DNA from: Nocardioides cynanchi
GTDB taxonomy: Bacteria > Actinomycetota > Actinomycetes > Propionibacteriales > Nocardioidaceae
Assembly (NCBI RefSeq): GCF_008761635.1
Contig: NZ_CP044344.1
Coordinates: 124,001 to 188,000, forward strand
Reading direction: 5' to 3'
Length of the DNA: 64,000 bases
Positions 15,911 through 27,350 of the stretch are shown piece after piece. Position 1 is the stretch's first letter; each line of letters begins with the position of its first letter. The translations under genes were made by a program, and so were the position numbers. A model generated the notes under the pieces. That model had not been told where the DNA came from. It was given only the letters and a program-made list of their open reading frames with translations, and ran no database searches.

Positions 15911-17320
15911 GTGAAGAGCGCCGTCGAGACCGTGAGTCCGACCCGGGCCAAGCTGACCGTCGAGGTGCCGTTCGAGGAGCTCAAGCCGAGCCTCGACAAG
16001 GCCTACAAGACGATCGCCCAGCAGATCAACGTCCCGGGCTTCCGGCGCGGCAAGGTGCCGCCGATGGTGATCGACCGCCAGGTCGGCCGTGGCGCCGTGC
16101 TGGAGCAGGCGATCAACGACGTACTGCCGCAGAAGTACATGGAGGCGATGCAGGAGCACGACCTCCAGCCCCTGGCGCAGCCGGAGATCGAGGTCACCCG
16201 GATCGACGACAACGAGGCGCTGGAGTTCACCGCCGAGGTCGACGTGAAGCCGGAGATCACGATCCCCGACTACTCCGGCCTGAGCGCCGAGGTCGACGAC
16301 GTCGAGGTCGCCGACGACGACGTGCAGGAGCAGGTCGAGGCGCTGCGTGAGCGCTTCGGCTCCCTGGTCGACGTCGAGCGCCCCGCCGCCGACGGCGACT
16401 TCGTCGTGATCGACCTGGTCGCGACCCAGGACGGCGAGCCCGTCGAGGGCGCCGAGGTCAGCGGCATGAACTACCGCGTCGGACGCGGCGGCATGCTGGA
16501 GGGCCTCGACGAGGCCCTGGCCGGCATGAGCGCCGGTGACGACAAGACGTTCACCTCCCAGCTCGTCGGCGGCGACCTCGTCGGTCAGGACGTCGAGGTC
16601 CAGGTCCGGGTCTCGCAGGTCCAGGCCCAGGAGCTGCCCGAGTACGACGACGAGTTCGCCCAGCTGGCATCCGAGTTCGACACCGCCGACGAGTTGACCG
16701 AGGACATCCGGACCCGCCTGGGCAACGGCAAGCGCCTCGAGCAGGCGGCCGCGGCCCGCGACGCGATCCTCGAGAAGCTCCTGGAGCTGGTCGAGGTCCC
16801 GCTGCCCGAGACGGTGGTCGCCGACGAGCTCACCGAGCGCCGCCGCAACATCGAGCAGCAGCTGGCCTACGCCGGCATGCCGCTGGAGAAGTACCTCGAG
16901 GACGAGGGCCAGACCCTCGAGGAGTTCGAGGCCGACCTCGAGCGCCGGGTGCGCGACTCCGTCGCCGCCCAGTTCGTCCTCGACGAGATCGCCGGCTCGC
17001 TGGAGCTCGGTGTCGACCAGAACGAGCTGACCGAGCACATGGTGCGCCGCGCCCAGCAGTCCGGTGAGGACCCGCAGGAGTTCGCCAACCACATGTTCGA
17101 GCACAACCACATCCCCGAGCTGGTCGGCGAGATCCGGCGCGGCAAGGCGCTGGCCCGGCTGGTCGAGGGCGCGACCGTCACCGACGCGTCGGGCAACGTC
17201 GTCGACCTGAAGAACCTCCGGCCCGACGGCACCATCGGTGACCCGGCCGAGACGGAGGCCGCCGCCGAGGCCGCGACCGACGAGGCCGAGGGCGCCGAGA
17301 CCGCGACCGACGAGGGCTGA
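15911..17320 (+). CDS. tig: Trigger factor (ribosome-associated chaperone, PPIase)
   Basis: 469 residues, GTG start with AAGGAG eight bases upstream. It binds nascent chains at the ribosome exit. The N-terminal domain contains the ribosome-docking NVPGFRRGKVPP signature (about residues 41-52), the FKBP-like PPIase domain spans about 150-240 (GDFVVIDLVATQDGEPVEG), then the helical chaperone domain. The acidic Ala/Glu tail (about 445-469) is typical of actinobacteria. Often linked to clpP-clpX as here, with one hydrolase gene between. Confidence 0.97.
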   Translation: MKSAVETVSPTRAKLTVEVPFEELKPSLDKAYKTIAQQINVPGFRRGKVPPMVIDRQVGRGAVLEQAINDVLPQKYMEAMQEHDLQPLAQPEIEVTRIDDNEALEFTAEVDVKPEITIPDYSGLSAEVDDVEVADDDVQEQVEALRERFGSLVDVERPAADGDFVVIDLVATQDGEPVEGAEVSGMNYRVGRGGMLEGLDEALAGMSAGDDKTFTSQLVGGDLVGQDVEVQVRVSQVQAQELPEYDDEFAQLASEFDTADELTEDIRTRLGNGKRLEQAAAARDAILEKLLELVEVPLPETVVADELTERRRNIEQQLAYAGMPLEKYLEDEGQTLEEFEADLERRVRDSVAAQFVLDEIAGSLELGVDQNELTEHMVRRAQQSGEDPQEFANHMFEHNHIPELVGEIRRGKALARLVEGATVTDASGNVVDLKNLRPDGTIGDPAETEAAAEAATDEAEGAETATDEG

Positions 17321-17420
17321 CCCGCCCTCCCCACCCCGATGCTCCGCGCGGGGTGTCCGGACCATCGCCGCGCGCGGGCAGGTCGTTGACCGGGGCGGCG
17401 CACCTCGTCACGATCGGCTC

Positions 17421-18590
17421 ATGACAGTCGCCTCGGGCCCGCGCCTCCTCGATGCCGCGTCCCTGCTCACCCAGGTGGTCGACGAGCTGGTGGTGCGGAC
17501 CGTGCGCGACACCCACCTGGCCTGGACCGACCGGGTGCACACCGTGCTGGCCCCGCCCGCCCGTGGCCCGGCCCACGTGTCCCTGCGCGTGCACCGGGGC
17601 ATCGCCGCGGGGGTGTACGGCGGGCTCGGGCTCGGGCTGCGTGCGGCGTCGTCCGGGCTCGGCACCCTCGCGGCGCGCGAGGTGGGCCCGCCCCTGGAGC
17701 AGTCGCCGCGCGGCCGTCTGGTGAGCGCGGTGGCCAACGGGCTGATCGGTGACCGGCTGGAGCGTGAGCGACCGCGCCTCGCCGTGCCGCTCGCCGTACG
17801 ACGTGACGGGCGCGACGTGGAGCTCGAGCGGGCTGCCCTGGCCGCGGCCCACCCGGGGGCCACCTCACGGGTCGCGGTGCTGCTGCACGGCCTGTCGGAG
17901 AACGAGGAGGCCTTCGACCGCGGACGCGTCGAGCTCGGCCGGACCTACGCCGACACGCTCGTCGACCTCGGCTGGACCCCCGTCCTCCTGCGTGCCAACA
18001 CCGGGCTCGCGGTCCGCGCCAACGGGGTCGCGCTGGCCTTGCTGCTGCAGGGCCTGGTCGACCGGTGGCCGGTCGCGGTGGAGCAGGTCGCGCTGGTCGG
18101 GCACTCGATGGGCGGACTGATCCTGCGGGCGGCCTGCGCGGTCGGCACCGACGAGGACCGGCCCTGGACGGACCGGGTCACCCACCTGGTCACCCTCGGG
18201 ACACCGCACCTGGGCGCTCCGCTGGCGGGCGGGGTGGGCTCCGGCGCCCGGGCGCTGGCCAGGCTTCCCGAGACCGCAGCGTTCGGACGGATCCTCGACC
18301 AGCGGTCGGTCGGTGTCCACGACCTGGTCGAGGGGCTGGCCGACGACGTGCCCCCGCTGCCGCACGCGCGCTACCACCTGGTGTCGGCGACCCTGAGCCG
18401 CTCACCACGGCATCCGGTCGGTCGCTTCCTGGGAGACCTGCTGGTCCGCCAGCCGTCCGCGTACGGGCGTTCGCGGCGGCATCCGGGGCTGTTCCCCGGG
18501 GCCGACGAGCTGCACCTGCCGCGGGCCGGCCACTTCGACCTGCTCAACCACCCCGCCGTGCACGCGGCCCTGCGCGACTGGCTCGGCTGA
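17421..18590 (+). CDS. Lipase-like alpha/beta hydrolase (PGAP1-type)
   Basis: 389 residues. After a helical N-terminal region (about 1-145) the alpha/beta hydrolase core begins with [15 protein letters not shown] (oxyanion strand), then the nucleophile elbow [11 protein letters not shown] (Ser near residue 230), [13 protein letters not shown], and a late His in [12 protein letters not shown]. The GTPHLGAP pattern points to PGAP1/lipase-type esterases of membrane lipids. No signal peptide is visible. It sits between tig and clpP1 and has no clear functional tie to them. Confidence 0.85.
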   Translation: MTVASGPRLLDAASLLTQVVDELVVRTVRDTHLAWTDRVHTVLAPPARGPAHVSLRVHRGIAAGVYGGLGLGLRAASSGLGTLAAREVGPPLEQSPRGRLVSAVANGLIGDRLERERPRLAVPLAVRRDGRDVELERAALAAAHPGATSRVAVLLHGLSENEEAFDRGRVELGRTYADTLVDLGWTPVLLRANTGLAVRANGVALALLLQGLVDRWPVAVEQVALVGHSMGGLILRAACAVGTDEDRPWTDRVTHLVTLGTPHLGAPLAGGVGSGARALARLPETAAFGRILDQRSVGVHDLVEGLADDVPPLPHARYHLVSATLSRSPRHPVGRFLGDLLVRQPSAYGRSRRHPGLFPGADELHLPRAGHFDLLNHPAVHAALRDWLG

Positions 18591-18651
18591 TCCCAAATCC
18601 GCTGTCGGCGAACAGGGCCCCGGAACGCGTGGAAGCGTCGGCGGATGCGGC

Positions 18652-18657
18652 TAGGGT
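18652..18657 (+). promoter_or_regulatory. Leaderless -10 for clpP1
   Basis: TAGGGT ends seven bases before the GTG at 18665, the same spacing as at metG and ndk. Confidence 0.5.
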
Positions 18658-18664
18658 CGCAGAC

Positions 18665-19315
18665 GTGAACGACAACACGATCTCCTCTCCCGGGGCCCTG
18701 CCCCCGCAGATGAACGGTGGCGGTGCCGGCTACGGGCTGGACGACCACATCTACCAGCGGCTGCTCAAGGAGCGCATCATCTTCCTCGGCTCCGAGGTGC
18801 GCGACCAGAACGCCAACGCGATCTGCGCCCAGCTGCTGCTGCTCTCCGCGGAGGACCCCAAGGCCGACATCTTCCTGCACATCAACAGCCCCGGCGGCTC
18901 GGTGGACGCCGGCATGGCGATCTACGACACCATGAACTACATCCCCAACGACGTGGCGACCGTCGGCATGGGCCTGGCCGCCTCGATGGGGCAGTTCCTG
19001 CTCTGTGCCGGCGCCAAGGGCAAGCGCTACGCCCTGCCCCACGCGCGGATCATGATGCACCAGCCCAGCGGCGGCATCGGCGGCTCGGCCTCCGACATCA
19101 AGATCCAGGCCGAGCAGAGCCTGCTGCTGAAGAAGCAGCTGACCGAGCTCCAGGCCCTGCACACGGGTCAGTCGCTGGAGCAGATCGAGCTCGACTCCGA
19201 CCGGGACCGCTGGTTCACCCCCCAGCAGGCGCTCGAGTACGGCTTCATCGACAGCGTGATCACCCGGGCCAGCGAGGCCGCCGACGAGGGCCGTCCGGCC
19301 CGCAGTGAGGACTGA
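18665..19315 (+). CDS. clpP1: ATP-dependent Clp protease proteolytic subunit (ClpP1)
   Basis: 216 residues from the GTG at 18665; an ATG at 18711 would remove a short disordered leader and is the alternative. Serine protease subunit of the ClpP1P2 chamber. Catalytic Ser lies in [11 protein letters not shown], His in [10 protein letters not shown], and Asp in the C-terminal DRDRWF region. The 3-bp gap to clpP2 makes them one operon, as in other actinobacteria, where both subunits are needed for a working hetero-tetradecamer. Confidence 0.96.
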   Translation: MNDNTISSPGALPPQMNGGGAGYGLDDHIYQRLLKERIIFLGSEVRDQNANAICAQLLLLSAEDPKADIFLHINSPGGSVDAGMAIYDTMNYIPNDVATVGMGLAASMGQFLLCAGAKGKRYALPHARIMMHQPSGGIGGSASDIKIQAEQSLLLKKQLTELQALHTGQSLEQIELDSDRDRWFTPQQALEYGFIDSVITRASEAADEGRPARSED

Positions 19316-19318
19316 CCG

Positions 19319-19927
19319 ATGAACTACTACATCCCGCAGTGGGAGGAGCGGACGTCGTACGGCTTCCGCAGGATCGACCCCTACGGCAAGCTGTTCGAGG
19401 ACCGGATCATCTTCCTCGGCACCCCGATCTCCGACGACGTCGCCAACGCCGTGATGGCCCAGCTGCTGTGCCTGGAGTCGATGAACCCCGACCAGGACAT
19501 CAGCATCTACATCAACAGTCCCGGCGGCTCGTTCACGGCGCTGACCGCGATCTACGACACGATCAAGTTCATCAAGCCCGACGTCCAGACCGTCTGCCTG
19601 GGCCAGGCCGCCTCGGCGGCCGCGGTGCTGCTGGCGGCGGGCACGCCGGGCAAGCGGCTGGCTCTGCCCAACAGCCGGATCCTGATCCACCAGCCCTACA
19701 CCGAGGGCACCGGCGGCCAGATCTCCGACCTGGAGATCCAGGCCAACGAGATCATCCGGATGCGTGGGCTGCTGGAGAAGATGATCGCCGACGCGAGCGG
19801 CAAGGACCCCGAGCAGGTCAGCCGCGACATCGAGCGCGACAAGATCCTCACCGCCGAGCAGGCCGTCGAGTACGGCTTGGTCGACGGGATCCTGGAGTCC
19901 CGCAAGGCAGTTCCGGCGCTCGCCTGA
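19319..19927 (+). CDS. clpP2: ATP-dependent Clp protease proteolytic subunit (ClpP2)
   Basis: 202 residues, ATG three bases after the clpP1 stop. The second ring of the Clp chamber, with Ser in [14 protein letters not shown], His in [10 protein letters not shown] and Asp in ERDKILT. The N-terminal [19 protein letters not shown] is the ClpP2-type extension. The hydrophobic-pocket side of this ring usually docks ClpX, whose gene follows after 121 bp. Confidence 0.96.
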   Translation: MNYYIPQWEERTSYGFRRIDPYGKLFEDRIIFLGTPISDDVANAVMAQLLCLESMNPDQDISIYINSPGGSFTALTAIYDTIKFIKPDVQTVCLGQAASAAAVLLAAGTPGKRLALPNSRILIHQPYTEGTGGQISDLEIQANEIIRMRGLLEKMIADASGKDPEQVSRDIERDKILTAEQAVEYGLVDGILESRKAVPALA

Positions 19928-19945
19928 CCCGTCAGGGTTTACCGT

Positions 19946-19961
19946 GTTGGGCGCTCCCAAC
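19946..19961. promoter_or_regulatory. Inverted repeat between clpP2 and clpX
   Basis: GTTGGG and CCCAAC flank a 4-base centre (CGCT), 18 bp after the clpP2 stop. It could be an operator for clpX or a weak hairpin; no T-run follows. No ClgR-like box was recognised. Confidence 0.35.
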
Positions 19962-20048
19962 CGGTCTCCCAGGCGGTACCGTCGAGTGGCTCACCCGTAC
20001 AGCACAGATCACCGGCCCTGCGCCGGCCGAACCGGAGGTTGACCGCCC

Positions 20049-21335
<1,287 letters not shown>

Positions 21336-21474
21336 GGGTCGGCTCACCCTTCTGGGCTAGCCCGATCTAGTCAATTCTGGCCATTTCGGTCATCCGACCT
21401 CGACAAGCGCCGCCCGCACGAAAGACTGGCGCTGCAGCTGCACGCGCCGGGGGGCACGTGCTGGAGAGGGACGT

Positions 21475-22083
21475 GTGGGCGCCGACCGGAAGGGGCCGTT
21501 GGCGGCGTTCATCGTCGTCGCCATCGTTGCGGCCATCCTCCTGATCACGTCGGTGCGCAGCCAGGCTGCTCCGGCGTGGCTCGACCGCACGCTGCCGTCG
21601 CCGCCTCGTGTCGTCCGCGCCCTCGGTGGTGGGCTCGACCGGGTCGTCGAGCAGGGCGTGGTGCTGGCGCACCGGACCGGGCTGGCCTCGTCGGACGCCT
21701 CCCGCGGCTCGGTGACCGAGGCGGGTCCGCCTGCGGACACCTCGACCACCGCCACCGGCCACCTGGCCCCGGTACGTCACCGGACCACGCGGGCCGGACA
21801 TCCTGCGCACCGCTCCTCCGCTGCTGCCGACCCGGTCTCCCCGACCGGGCCGTCGGCTCCCGACGCGGTCCGCCACGGCCGGCACGCCGGGACGGCCGAC
21901 CACCGACGGAACGCCGGGCACGGACGCCACCTCGGCGGGACGCACGGCCAGCACGGGCACCACGAGCACGGGCACCACGAGCATGGCCACCCCGAGCACG
22001 GGCACCACGCTCACGGCACTTACGAACACGGGCACCACGAGCACGGGCACCACGAGCACTCGGAGCACGGGCACCACCGCTGA
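21475..22083 (+). CDS. Single-pass membrane protein with His-rich repeat tail
   Basis: 202 residues, GTG start four bases after GGAGAGGG. One membrane segment (about 9-26) is followed by a Pro/Ala/Thr/His linker and a tail (about 158-202) made of GHHEH-type units, with about half the residues His. Such tails bind Ni, Zn, Cu or Co, so a metal store or metal-delivery role at the cell surface is plausible. No partner metal transporter lies nearby, and no conserved domain was recognised. Convergent with valS, whose stop is 7 bp away. Confidence 0.7.
   Translation: MGADRKGPLAAFIVVAIVAAILLITSVRSQAAPAWLDRTLPSPPRVVRALGGGLDRVVEQGVVLAHRTGLASSDASRGSVTEAGPPADTSTTATGHLAPVRHRTTRAGHPAHRSSAAADPVSPTGPSAPDAVRHGRHAGTADHRRNAGHGRHLGGTHGQHGHHEHGHHEHGHPEHGHHAHGTYEHGHHEHGHHEHSEHGHHR
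21949..22080 (+). repeat. 15-bp coding repeats for GHHEH units
   Basis: Tandem degenerate copies of a CACGGGCACCACGAG-type 15-mer encode five-residue GHHEH units. Near-identical third positions suggest recent copy-number change. Confidence 0.85.
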
Positions 22084-22090
22084 GCAGCGG

Positions 22091-24691
22091 TCAGGCCTCG
22101 GTGGCCGCCAGGGTCGCGGAGACCGACAGCTCGGGACCGTCGGCGACGACGTAGGTCGGCGCGCCGGTGATCCGCCCGGCCCGGCGCAGGTCGTCCTCGG
22201 CCAGGCGGACGGCGTCGAGGGCCGGCTGGGGGCCGCGGAGCTCCAGCGCGGACAGCTCGTGCTTCATCGAGACCTTGGCCTGCGACTTGGCACCCCGGAT
22301 GCCGATCAGCGCGGCGGCCACGTGGTCGAGCGCGGCCGGGTCGCCGCCGAGGTCGCCGAGCTCAGCGCGCACCGGCCACGCCGCGCGGTGCACCGAACCG
22401 GCCTGCCACCAGGACCAGACCTCCTCGGTGACGAACGGCAGGAACGGCGCCAGCAGCCGCAGCTGGACGTGCAGCGCCAGCGCCAGGGTCGCCCTGGCCG
22501 AGGCGGTGGGCGCGCCGCCGGACTCGTCGTACGCCCGCTCCTTGACCAGCTCGAGGTAGTCGTCGCAGAACTCCCAGAAGAACTTCTCCGTCGCCTCGAG
22601 CGCCGTGGTGTAGTCGTATCCGTCGAAGGCGGTGGTCGCCTTGTCCACGACGGTCTCCAGCCGCGCCAGCAGGGCCCGGTCCACCGGCTCGGTGACGGCA
22701 CCCGGGTCCGGTGCGGCCGCGACGCCCCCGAGCACGAACTTCGAGGCGTTGAGGATCTTCATCGCCAGCCGCCGGCCGATCTTGAGCGGGTGCTCGTCGA
22801 AGGCGCTGTCGAGGCCCGGGCGCAGGGAGGCTGCCCGCCACCGGATGGCGTCGGTGCCGTACTGGCCGAGCAGCTCGGTCGGGGTCGAGACGCTGCCCTT
22901 GGACTTGCTCATCTTCTTGCGGTCGGGGTCGAGCACGAAACCGGAGATCATGGCGTCCGACCACGGCACGCTGCCGTCCTCGAAGTGGGCCCGGACGACC
23001 CGTGAGAACAGCCAGGTCCGGATGATGTCGTGGGCCTGGGAGCACAGGTCCATCGGGTAGACCCGGGAGAAGAGGTCGGGGTCGGACTCCCAGCGACCGG
23101 CGATCTGCGGGGTCAGCGACGACGTGGCCCAGGTGTCCATGATGTCCGGGTCGCCGGCGAAGCCGCCCGGCACGCCGCGCTGCGACTCGTCGTACCCGGG
23201 CGGCACGGACTGCGACGGGTCGATCGGCAGGGTCGCCTCGGCGGCCGGGATCGGCTGGTCGTGCAGCGGCTGGCCCTCCGCGTCGAGGGGGTACCAGACC
23301 GGGAAGGGCACCCCGAAGAACCGCTGGCGGCTGATCAGCCAGTCGCCGTTGAGTCCCTCGACCCAGTTGGTGTAGCGGTGGTGCATGTACGGCGGTGTCC
23401 AGCTGATCTGGTTGCCGCGCTCGACCAGTGCGGCGCGGAGGTCGTCGTCCCGGCCGCCGTTGCGGACGTACCACTGGAGCGTCGAGACGATCTCGAGCGG
23501 CTTGTCGCCCTTCTCGTAGAAGTTCGCCATCCGCTGCGTGGGCCGGGGGTCGCCCTCGAGGTCACCGGACTCGCGCAGCAGGCCGACCATCGCCTCGCGG
23601 GCGGAGAAGGTCGTCTTGCCGGCCAGCTCGGCGTACGCCGTGGTGGCGGCCTCGCCGGAGAGCCACTCGGGCTGGTCGCGGTGGAGGCGGCCGTCGCGAC
23701 CGATCACGGTGCGCACCGGCAGCCGCAGCTCGCGCCACCACTGCACGTCCGTCAGGTCGCCGAAGGTGCAGCACATCGCGATGCCCGCGCCCTTGTCCGG
23801 CTCGGCCGCCGGGTGCGCGACGACCGGGATCTCGACGCCGAAGACCGGGCTGGTGACCGTGGTCCCGAAGAGCGGCTGGTACCGCTCGTCGTCGGGGTGG
23901 GCGATCAGGGCGACCACGGCCGGGATCAGCTCGGGGCGGGTGGTCTCGATGTGGATCGGGCCGGAAGCGCCGTGGAAGGCGATCCGGTAGTAGTGGCCGG
24001 GATACTCCCGCGCCTCGAGCTCGGCCTGGGCGACGGCGGTCTGGAAGGTGACGTCCCACAGGGTCGGCGACTCCTGGAGGTAGGCCTCGCCCCGCTGCAG
24101 GTTGCGCAGGAACGCTCGCTGCGACGTCGCCCGGCTGTCGTCGCCGATGGTCGTGTAGAGGTAGCTCCAGTCGACGCTCAGTCCGACCTGGCGGAAGAGC
24201 GCCTCGAACGACACCTCGTCCTCGGCGACCAGCTGCTGGCACAGCTCGATGAAGTTCCGGCGCCCGATCGGCACCTGGCGCTTCGGGTCCGGCTTCTCCG
24301 GAGGGGTGAAGTCGGGGTCGTAGGGGACCGCCGGGTCGCAGCGCACGCCGTAGAAGTTCTGCACCCGCCGCTCGGTCGGCAGGCCGTTGTCGTCCCAGCC
24401 CATCGGGTAGAAGACTTCCTTGCCGCGCATCCGCTGGTAGCGGGCGATCAGGTCGCACTGGGTGTAGGAGCAGACGCTGCCGAAGTGGAGCGTGCCCGAG
24501 ACCGTCGGCGGCGGGGTGTCGATGGAGTAGACCTCGGCCCGCGACCTGGTGCGGTCGAAGGCGTACGTGCCGTCGGCCTCCCAGCGCTGCGACCACTTGT
24601 CCTCGAGGCCCTCGAGCGCCGGCCGGTCCGGTACGACGACGGCCGGCTGCGGCGGCGTCGTCGTGGACACGGGCGTCTGGGTCTCGGTCAT
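22091..24691 (-). CDS. valS: Valyl-tRNA synthetase
   Basis: 866 residues. Charges tRNA-Val. Class I motifs: HFGS (HIGH variant, near residue 69) and KKMSKSKGS (near 593). The editing domain (about 200-370) and the anticodon domain are visible; the end has a short helical arm. The [20 protein letters not shown] segment marks the shorter ValS subtype found in many actinobacteria. TAGACT six bases before the ATG suggests a leaderless transcript separate from the upstream GH44 gene. Confidence 0.96.
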   Translation of the reverse strand: MTETQTPVSTTTPPQPAVVVPDRPALEGLEDKWSQRWEADGTYAFDRTRSRAEVYSIDTPPPTVSGTLHFGSVCSYTQCDLIARYQRMRGKEVFYPMGWDDNGLPTERRVQNFYGVRCDPAVPYDPDFTPPEKPDPKRQVPIGRRNFIELCQQLVAEDEVSFEALFRQVGLSVDWSYLYTTIGDDSRATSQRAFLRNLQRGEAYLQESPTLWDVTFQTAVAQAELEAREYPGHYYRIAFHGASGPIHIETTRPELIPAVVALIAHPDDERYQPLFGTTVTSPVFGVEIPVVAHPAAEPDKGAGIAMCCTFGDLTDVQWWRELRLPVRTVIGRDGRLHRDQPEWLSGEAATTAYAELAGKTTFSAREAMVGLLRESGDLEGDPRPTQRMANFYEKGDKPLEIVSTLQWYVRNGGRDDDLRAALVERGNQISWTPPYMHHRYTNWVEGLNGDWLISRQRFFGVPFPVWYPLDAEGQPLHDQPIPAAEATLPIDPSQSVPPGYDESQRGVPGGFAGDPDIMDTWATSSLTPQIAGRWESDPDLFSRVYPMDLCSQAHDIIRTWLFSRVVRAHFEDGSVPWSDAMISGFVLDPDRKKMSKSKGSVSTPTELLGQYGTDAIRWRAASLRPGLDSAFDEHPLKIGRRLAMKILNASKFVLGGVAAAPDPGAVTEPVDRALLARLETVVDKATTAFDGYDYTTALEATEKFFWEFCDDYLELVKERAYDESGGAPTASARATLALALHVQLRLLAPFLPFVTEEVWSWWQAGSVHRAAWPVRAELGDLGGDPAALDHVAAALIGIRGAKSQAKVSMKHELSALELRGPQPALDAVRLAEDDLRRAGRITGAPTYVVADGPELSVSATLAATEA

Positions 24692-24697
24692 GGCCGA

Positions 24698-24703
24698 AGT
24701 CTA
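24698..24703 (-). promoter_or_regulatory. Leaderless -10 for valS
   Basis: Minus-strand TAGACT ends six bases before the ATG at 24691. Confidence 0.5.
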
Positions 24704-24758
24704 TGAGGAGGCGCGACGGGGTTTCCCGGCGGTCGAGCGGAGCCGAGACCCTCCCGGC

Positions 24759-26417
24759 TCAGCGGGGGGCGAGGGCGACCAGGGTGACCGACTGCGCGGG
24801 GTAGGTGCGCGTGAAGCCGTCCGCTCCGACCCGGGTGTCGGGCTGCCGCTGGATGCCGTGGCCGGCATAGGTGTACGTCGTGGCGTGGGCCCGGGCGCGG
24901 AAGTGCCGCAGCGACAGCGGGCTGCTCAGTGCGCTGCTGGTCTTGTTGACCACAATGACCGTGACGGCGCCGTGCCCACCGTGCTGTGCGGCGTACACCG
25001 AGAGTCGTCCGCGGCCGCTGCTGGCGGCCCGCACGCTCACGTCGCCGAAGGTGTGGTGCCGCCCGTCGTAGTTGCGGAACATTGCGAACGCCGAGCCCGG
25101 GACCGGCGCGGACGCCTCCGGCCAGTAGGTCGCCAGCGAGAGCCCTTGCTCCCCGAAGATGCCGAGGGTGTCGGCCTCGATCACGGTCTGCACGCGGCGG
25201 CTGGAGCTGACACCGAGGCCGAGGTTGTACTCGCTGAGGGAAAGCCTCGTGCCCGGGTAGTCGTGGTGCACCCAGGCCCGCATCCGCGGGAGCAGCCGGA
25301 TCGTGTGGTCGATCCAGGACGGGTCGCGGAAGTGCGGGTCCCACAGGGAGCGGGTGACGTCGGTGGCCGGCTGATAGCTGCCCTGGGGGTAGTAGTGCAG
25401 GTCGAAGTAGTCCAGCAGCCGGGTGCCGGTGCGGGCCTGGGCCGCCGCGAACCTCCGGAGGTACCACGACGAGAGTGCGGCCCCACCGTGAGCGGCGCGG
25501 TCGGGGGAGGAGGCGTCGCAGCTGCCCAGCGCGCGCAGGTCGACACTCGAACAGAAGTAGTTGGGCCAGCCCCACTCGGCCGGGCCGAGCACGGCCGCGG
25601 TCGGGTCCGCCGCCTTGACCGCCGTGGCGGCTGCCACCGACCTCGCCCAGAGCTCGTCGTAGCCGACCGGCTTCGGGTGGAAGTCGTGGTGGGTCTGGTC
25701 CCACAGCCCCGGCTCGTTGCCGAGCTCGTAGATGCCGACCCCGCCGCGGCGGGCTGCGCCGTACCGCCGGACGAGGTGCGAGACCCAGGCGCCGTCGAAG
25801 GCCGCGCCCGCGCGGGTGCCGGCGATGGAGGCGTCCGGGCCGGCGACGAAGGCGCCGTTGTGGCGGCCGTTGCCGCAGGCGGGGTGGTAGGGGTCGTGGT
25901 CGTCCTGCGGGTCGTAGCGCGCGGCCGGGAAGCTGCAGGGGTTGGAGTTGTCGTAGGTGACGGCGTTCGCGACGCGGCCGTCCAGCGGCAGGGTGAGCAG
26001 GGTCTGTGTGCCGCTCGCGCGGTCCTGGCGGATCTGCGCGTCGACCGCGCTGTAGCCGTGACCTGTCGCGCAGTAGCCGAAGGCAGGCGTCCAGCAGTCG
26101 GGGAAGTTCTCGAAGTACCAGTCGTTGCCGTGGTTGCTGCCCCGGATCTTCCAGTTGTAGGTCTCGGCGGAGTTGCCGCCCCACCGGTCGACCGGCAGGT
26201 GGGTACGCCGTGCGAACGACCGGCCGGCGCCGTTCGCGCCGTAGATGTCCGGCGAGATCCGGTGCCGGTGGGCGGCGACGTCGACGACGAGGCGTGGGCC
26301 GGAGGACCGCCCGGGAGCGAGTGGCGCGACGGTCCGGCCCTGGGCGGCCAGGAGTGGGCCGAGCATCAGGGCCGCCACGACGGCGGCCAGGCCGAGATGT
26401 CTGACGCGGACCGGCAT
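24759..26417 (-). CDS. Secreted glycoside hydrolase, GH44-like
   Basis: 552 residues from the ATG at 26417, chosen because the signal peptide (MPVRVRHLGLAAVVAALML) starts there and TACCGT lies six bases upstream. GH44 enzymes cut beta-1,4-glucans and xyloglucan outside the cell. Seen: DIYGANGAG and DRWGGNSAETYNW at the N side, the acid/base Glu in YELGNEPGLW (about residue 235), and the likely nucleophile in LSEYNLGLG (about residue 395). A C-terminal beta domain follows; no carbohydrate-binding module or dockerin is visible. Substrate not proven. Confidence 0.85.
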   Translation of the reverse strand: MPVRVRHLGLAAVVAALMLGPLLAAQGRTVAPLAPGRSSGPRLVVDVAAHRHRISPDIYGANGAGRSFARRTHLPVDRWGGNSAETYNWKIRGSNHGNDWYFENFPDCWTPAFGYCATGHGYSAVDAQIRQDRASGTQTLLTLPLDGRVANAVTYDNSNPCSFPAARYDPQDDHDPYHPACGNGRHNGAFVAGPDASIAGTRAGAAFDGAWVSHLVRRYGAARRGGVGIYELGNEPGLWDQTHHDFHPKPVGYDELWARSVAAATAVKAADPTAAVLGPAEWGWPNYFCSSVDLRALGSCDASSPDRAAHGGAALSSWYLRRFAAAQARTGTRLLDYFDLHYYPQGSYQPATDVTRSLWDPHFRDPSWIDHTIRLLPRMRAWVHHDYPGTRLSLSEYNLGLGVSSSRRVQTVIEADTLGIFGEQGLSLATYWPEASAPVPGSAFAMFRNYDGRHHTFGDVSVRAASSGRGRLSVYAAQHGGHGAVTVIVVNKTSSALSSPLSLRHFRARAHATTYTYAGHGIQRQPDTRVGADGFTRTYPAQSVTLVALAPR

Positions 26418-26423
26418 GCGCCG

Positions 26424-26433
26424 ACGGTAGCGT
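26424..26433. promoter_or_regulatory. Overlapping divergent -10 elements
   Basis: Minus-strand TACCGT (26429-26424) is six bases from the GH44 ATG. Plus-strand TAGCGT (26428-26433) is six bases from the GNAT ATG. They share two base pairs inside a 22-bp spacer. Confidence 0.55.
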
Positions 26434-26439
26434 CGCCGC

Positions 26440-27327
26440 ATGGAGCTGCGCTTCTTCGACGACCCGGTCCTGTTCCTCGACGTCGCCGCCGACCACCTCG
26501 CCGAGCAGCCCGTGGTGAGCACGGTGGTCTCCGGGGTGGCGAACCGGATCGCGGCCGAGGCCGCGGAGGGGATCGCGTGGCCCGAGGGCGTTCCCCGCTG
26601 GTTCGCGGTGGTCGGCGACGGTGAGGACATCGTGGGCGCGGCGATGCGGACCGCGCCGTTCGGCAGCTATCCGGCCTTCCTGCTGCCGATGCCCGAGGAG
26701 GCGGCGCGCCTGCTGGCTCGCACGCTGGTCGAGCGCGACGAGCCGATGACCGCAGCGAACGGCGCGCTGCCCGCGGTGCAGGTCTTCTGCGAGGAGATGG
26801 CGGCACACAGCGGCGGCACCGTCCGGGTCGGGCAGCACACCCGCCTGTTCGAGCTCGGCGACCTGGTCGAGCCCGAGCCGGTCGAGGGACGGCTCCGGCC
26901 GGCCAACCTCGACGAGCTCGACCTGGTCCTCTCCTGGTACGACGCGTTCATGGCCGACGCCGACGAGCAGGCGGGGCGCGCGCCGGGGGAGAGCCCGCAC
27001 GAGTCGCTCGACCGCGAGGCCATGACGCGACGCATCGAGGGCGGCCGGATCTTCGTCTGGGAGGACACCTCGGGGGAGCCTGTCCACGTCACCGCCGCCA
27101 GCCAGCCGTCGTACGGCGTCTCCCGGATCGGGCCGGTCTTCACCCCACGCGAGCACCGCGGACGAGGCATCGCCAGCACCGCGGTGGCCCAGGTCTCGAA
27201 GCTGCTGCGCGACAGCGGCGAGCAGGCCTGCCTGTTCACCGACCAGGCCAACCCGACGTCGAACAAGATCTACGAGGCCCTCGGCTACCGCCGGGTGGTC
27301 GACATGGCGAATCTGCGGGTCGAGTGA
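26440..27327 (+). CDS. GNAT-family N-acetyltransferase
   Basis: 295 residues. The C-terminal GNAT fold carries the acetyl-CoA loop FTPREHRGRGIASTAVAQVS (about residues 231-250) and the closing NPTSNKIYEALGYRRV motif. The N-terminal part is a second, degenerate GNAT-like half (VVGDGEDIVGAAMRTAP). Substrate unknown. Divergent from GH44 over 22 bp and read from a probable leaderless promoter. Confidence 0.88.
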   Translation: MELRFFDDPVLFLDVAADHLAEQPVVSTVVSGVANRIAAEAAEGIAWPEGVPRWFAVVGDGEDIVGAAMRTAPFGSYPAFLLPMPEEAARLLARTLVERDEPMTAANGALPAVQVFCEEMAAHSGGTVRVGQHTRLFELGDLVEPEPVEGRLRPANLDELDLVLSWYDAFMADADEQAGRAPGESPHESLDREAMTRRIEGGRIFVWEDTSGEPVHVTAASQPSYGVSRIGPVFTPREHRGRGIASTAVAQVSKLLRDSGEQACLFTDQANPTSNKIYEALGYRRVVDMANLRVE

Positions 27328-27334
27328 GCGTCCC

Positions 27335-27340
27335 TAGACT
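27335..27340 (+). promoter_or_regulatory. Candidate -10 for folC
   Basis: TAGACT ends ten bases before the ATG at 27351, just downstream of the GNAT stop. Confidence 0.4.
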
Positions 27341-27350
27341 CAGAGCCGAC

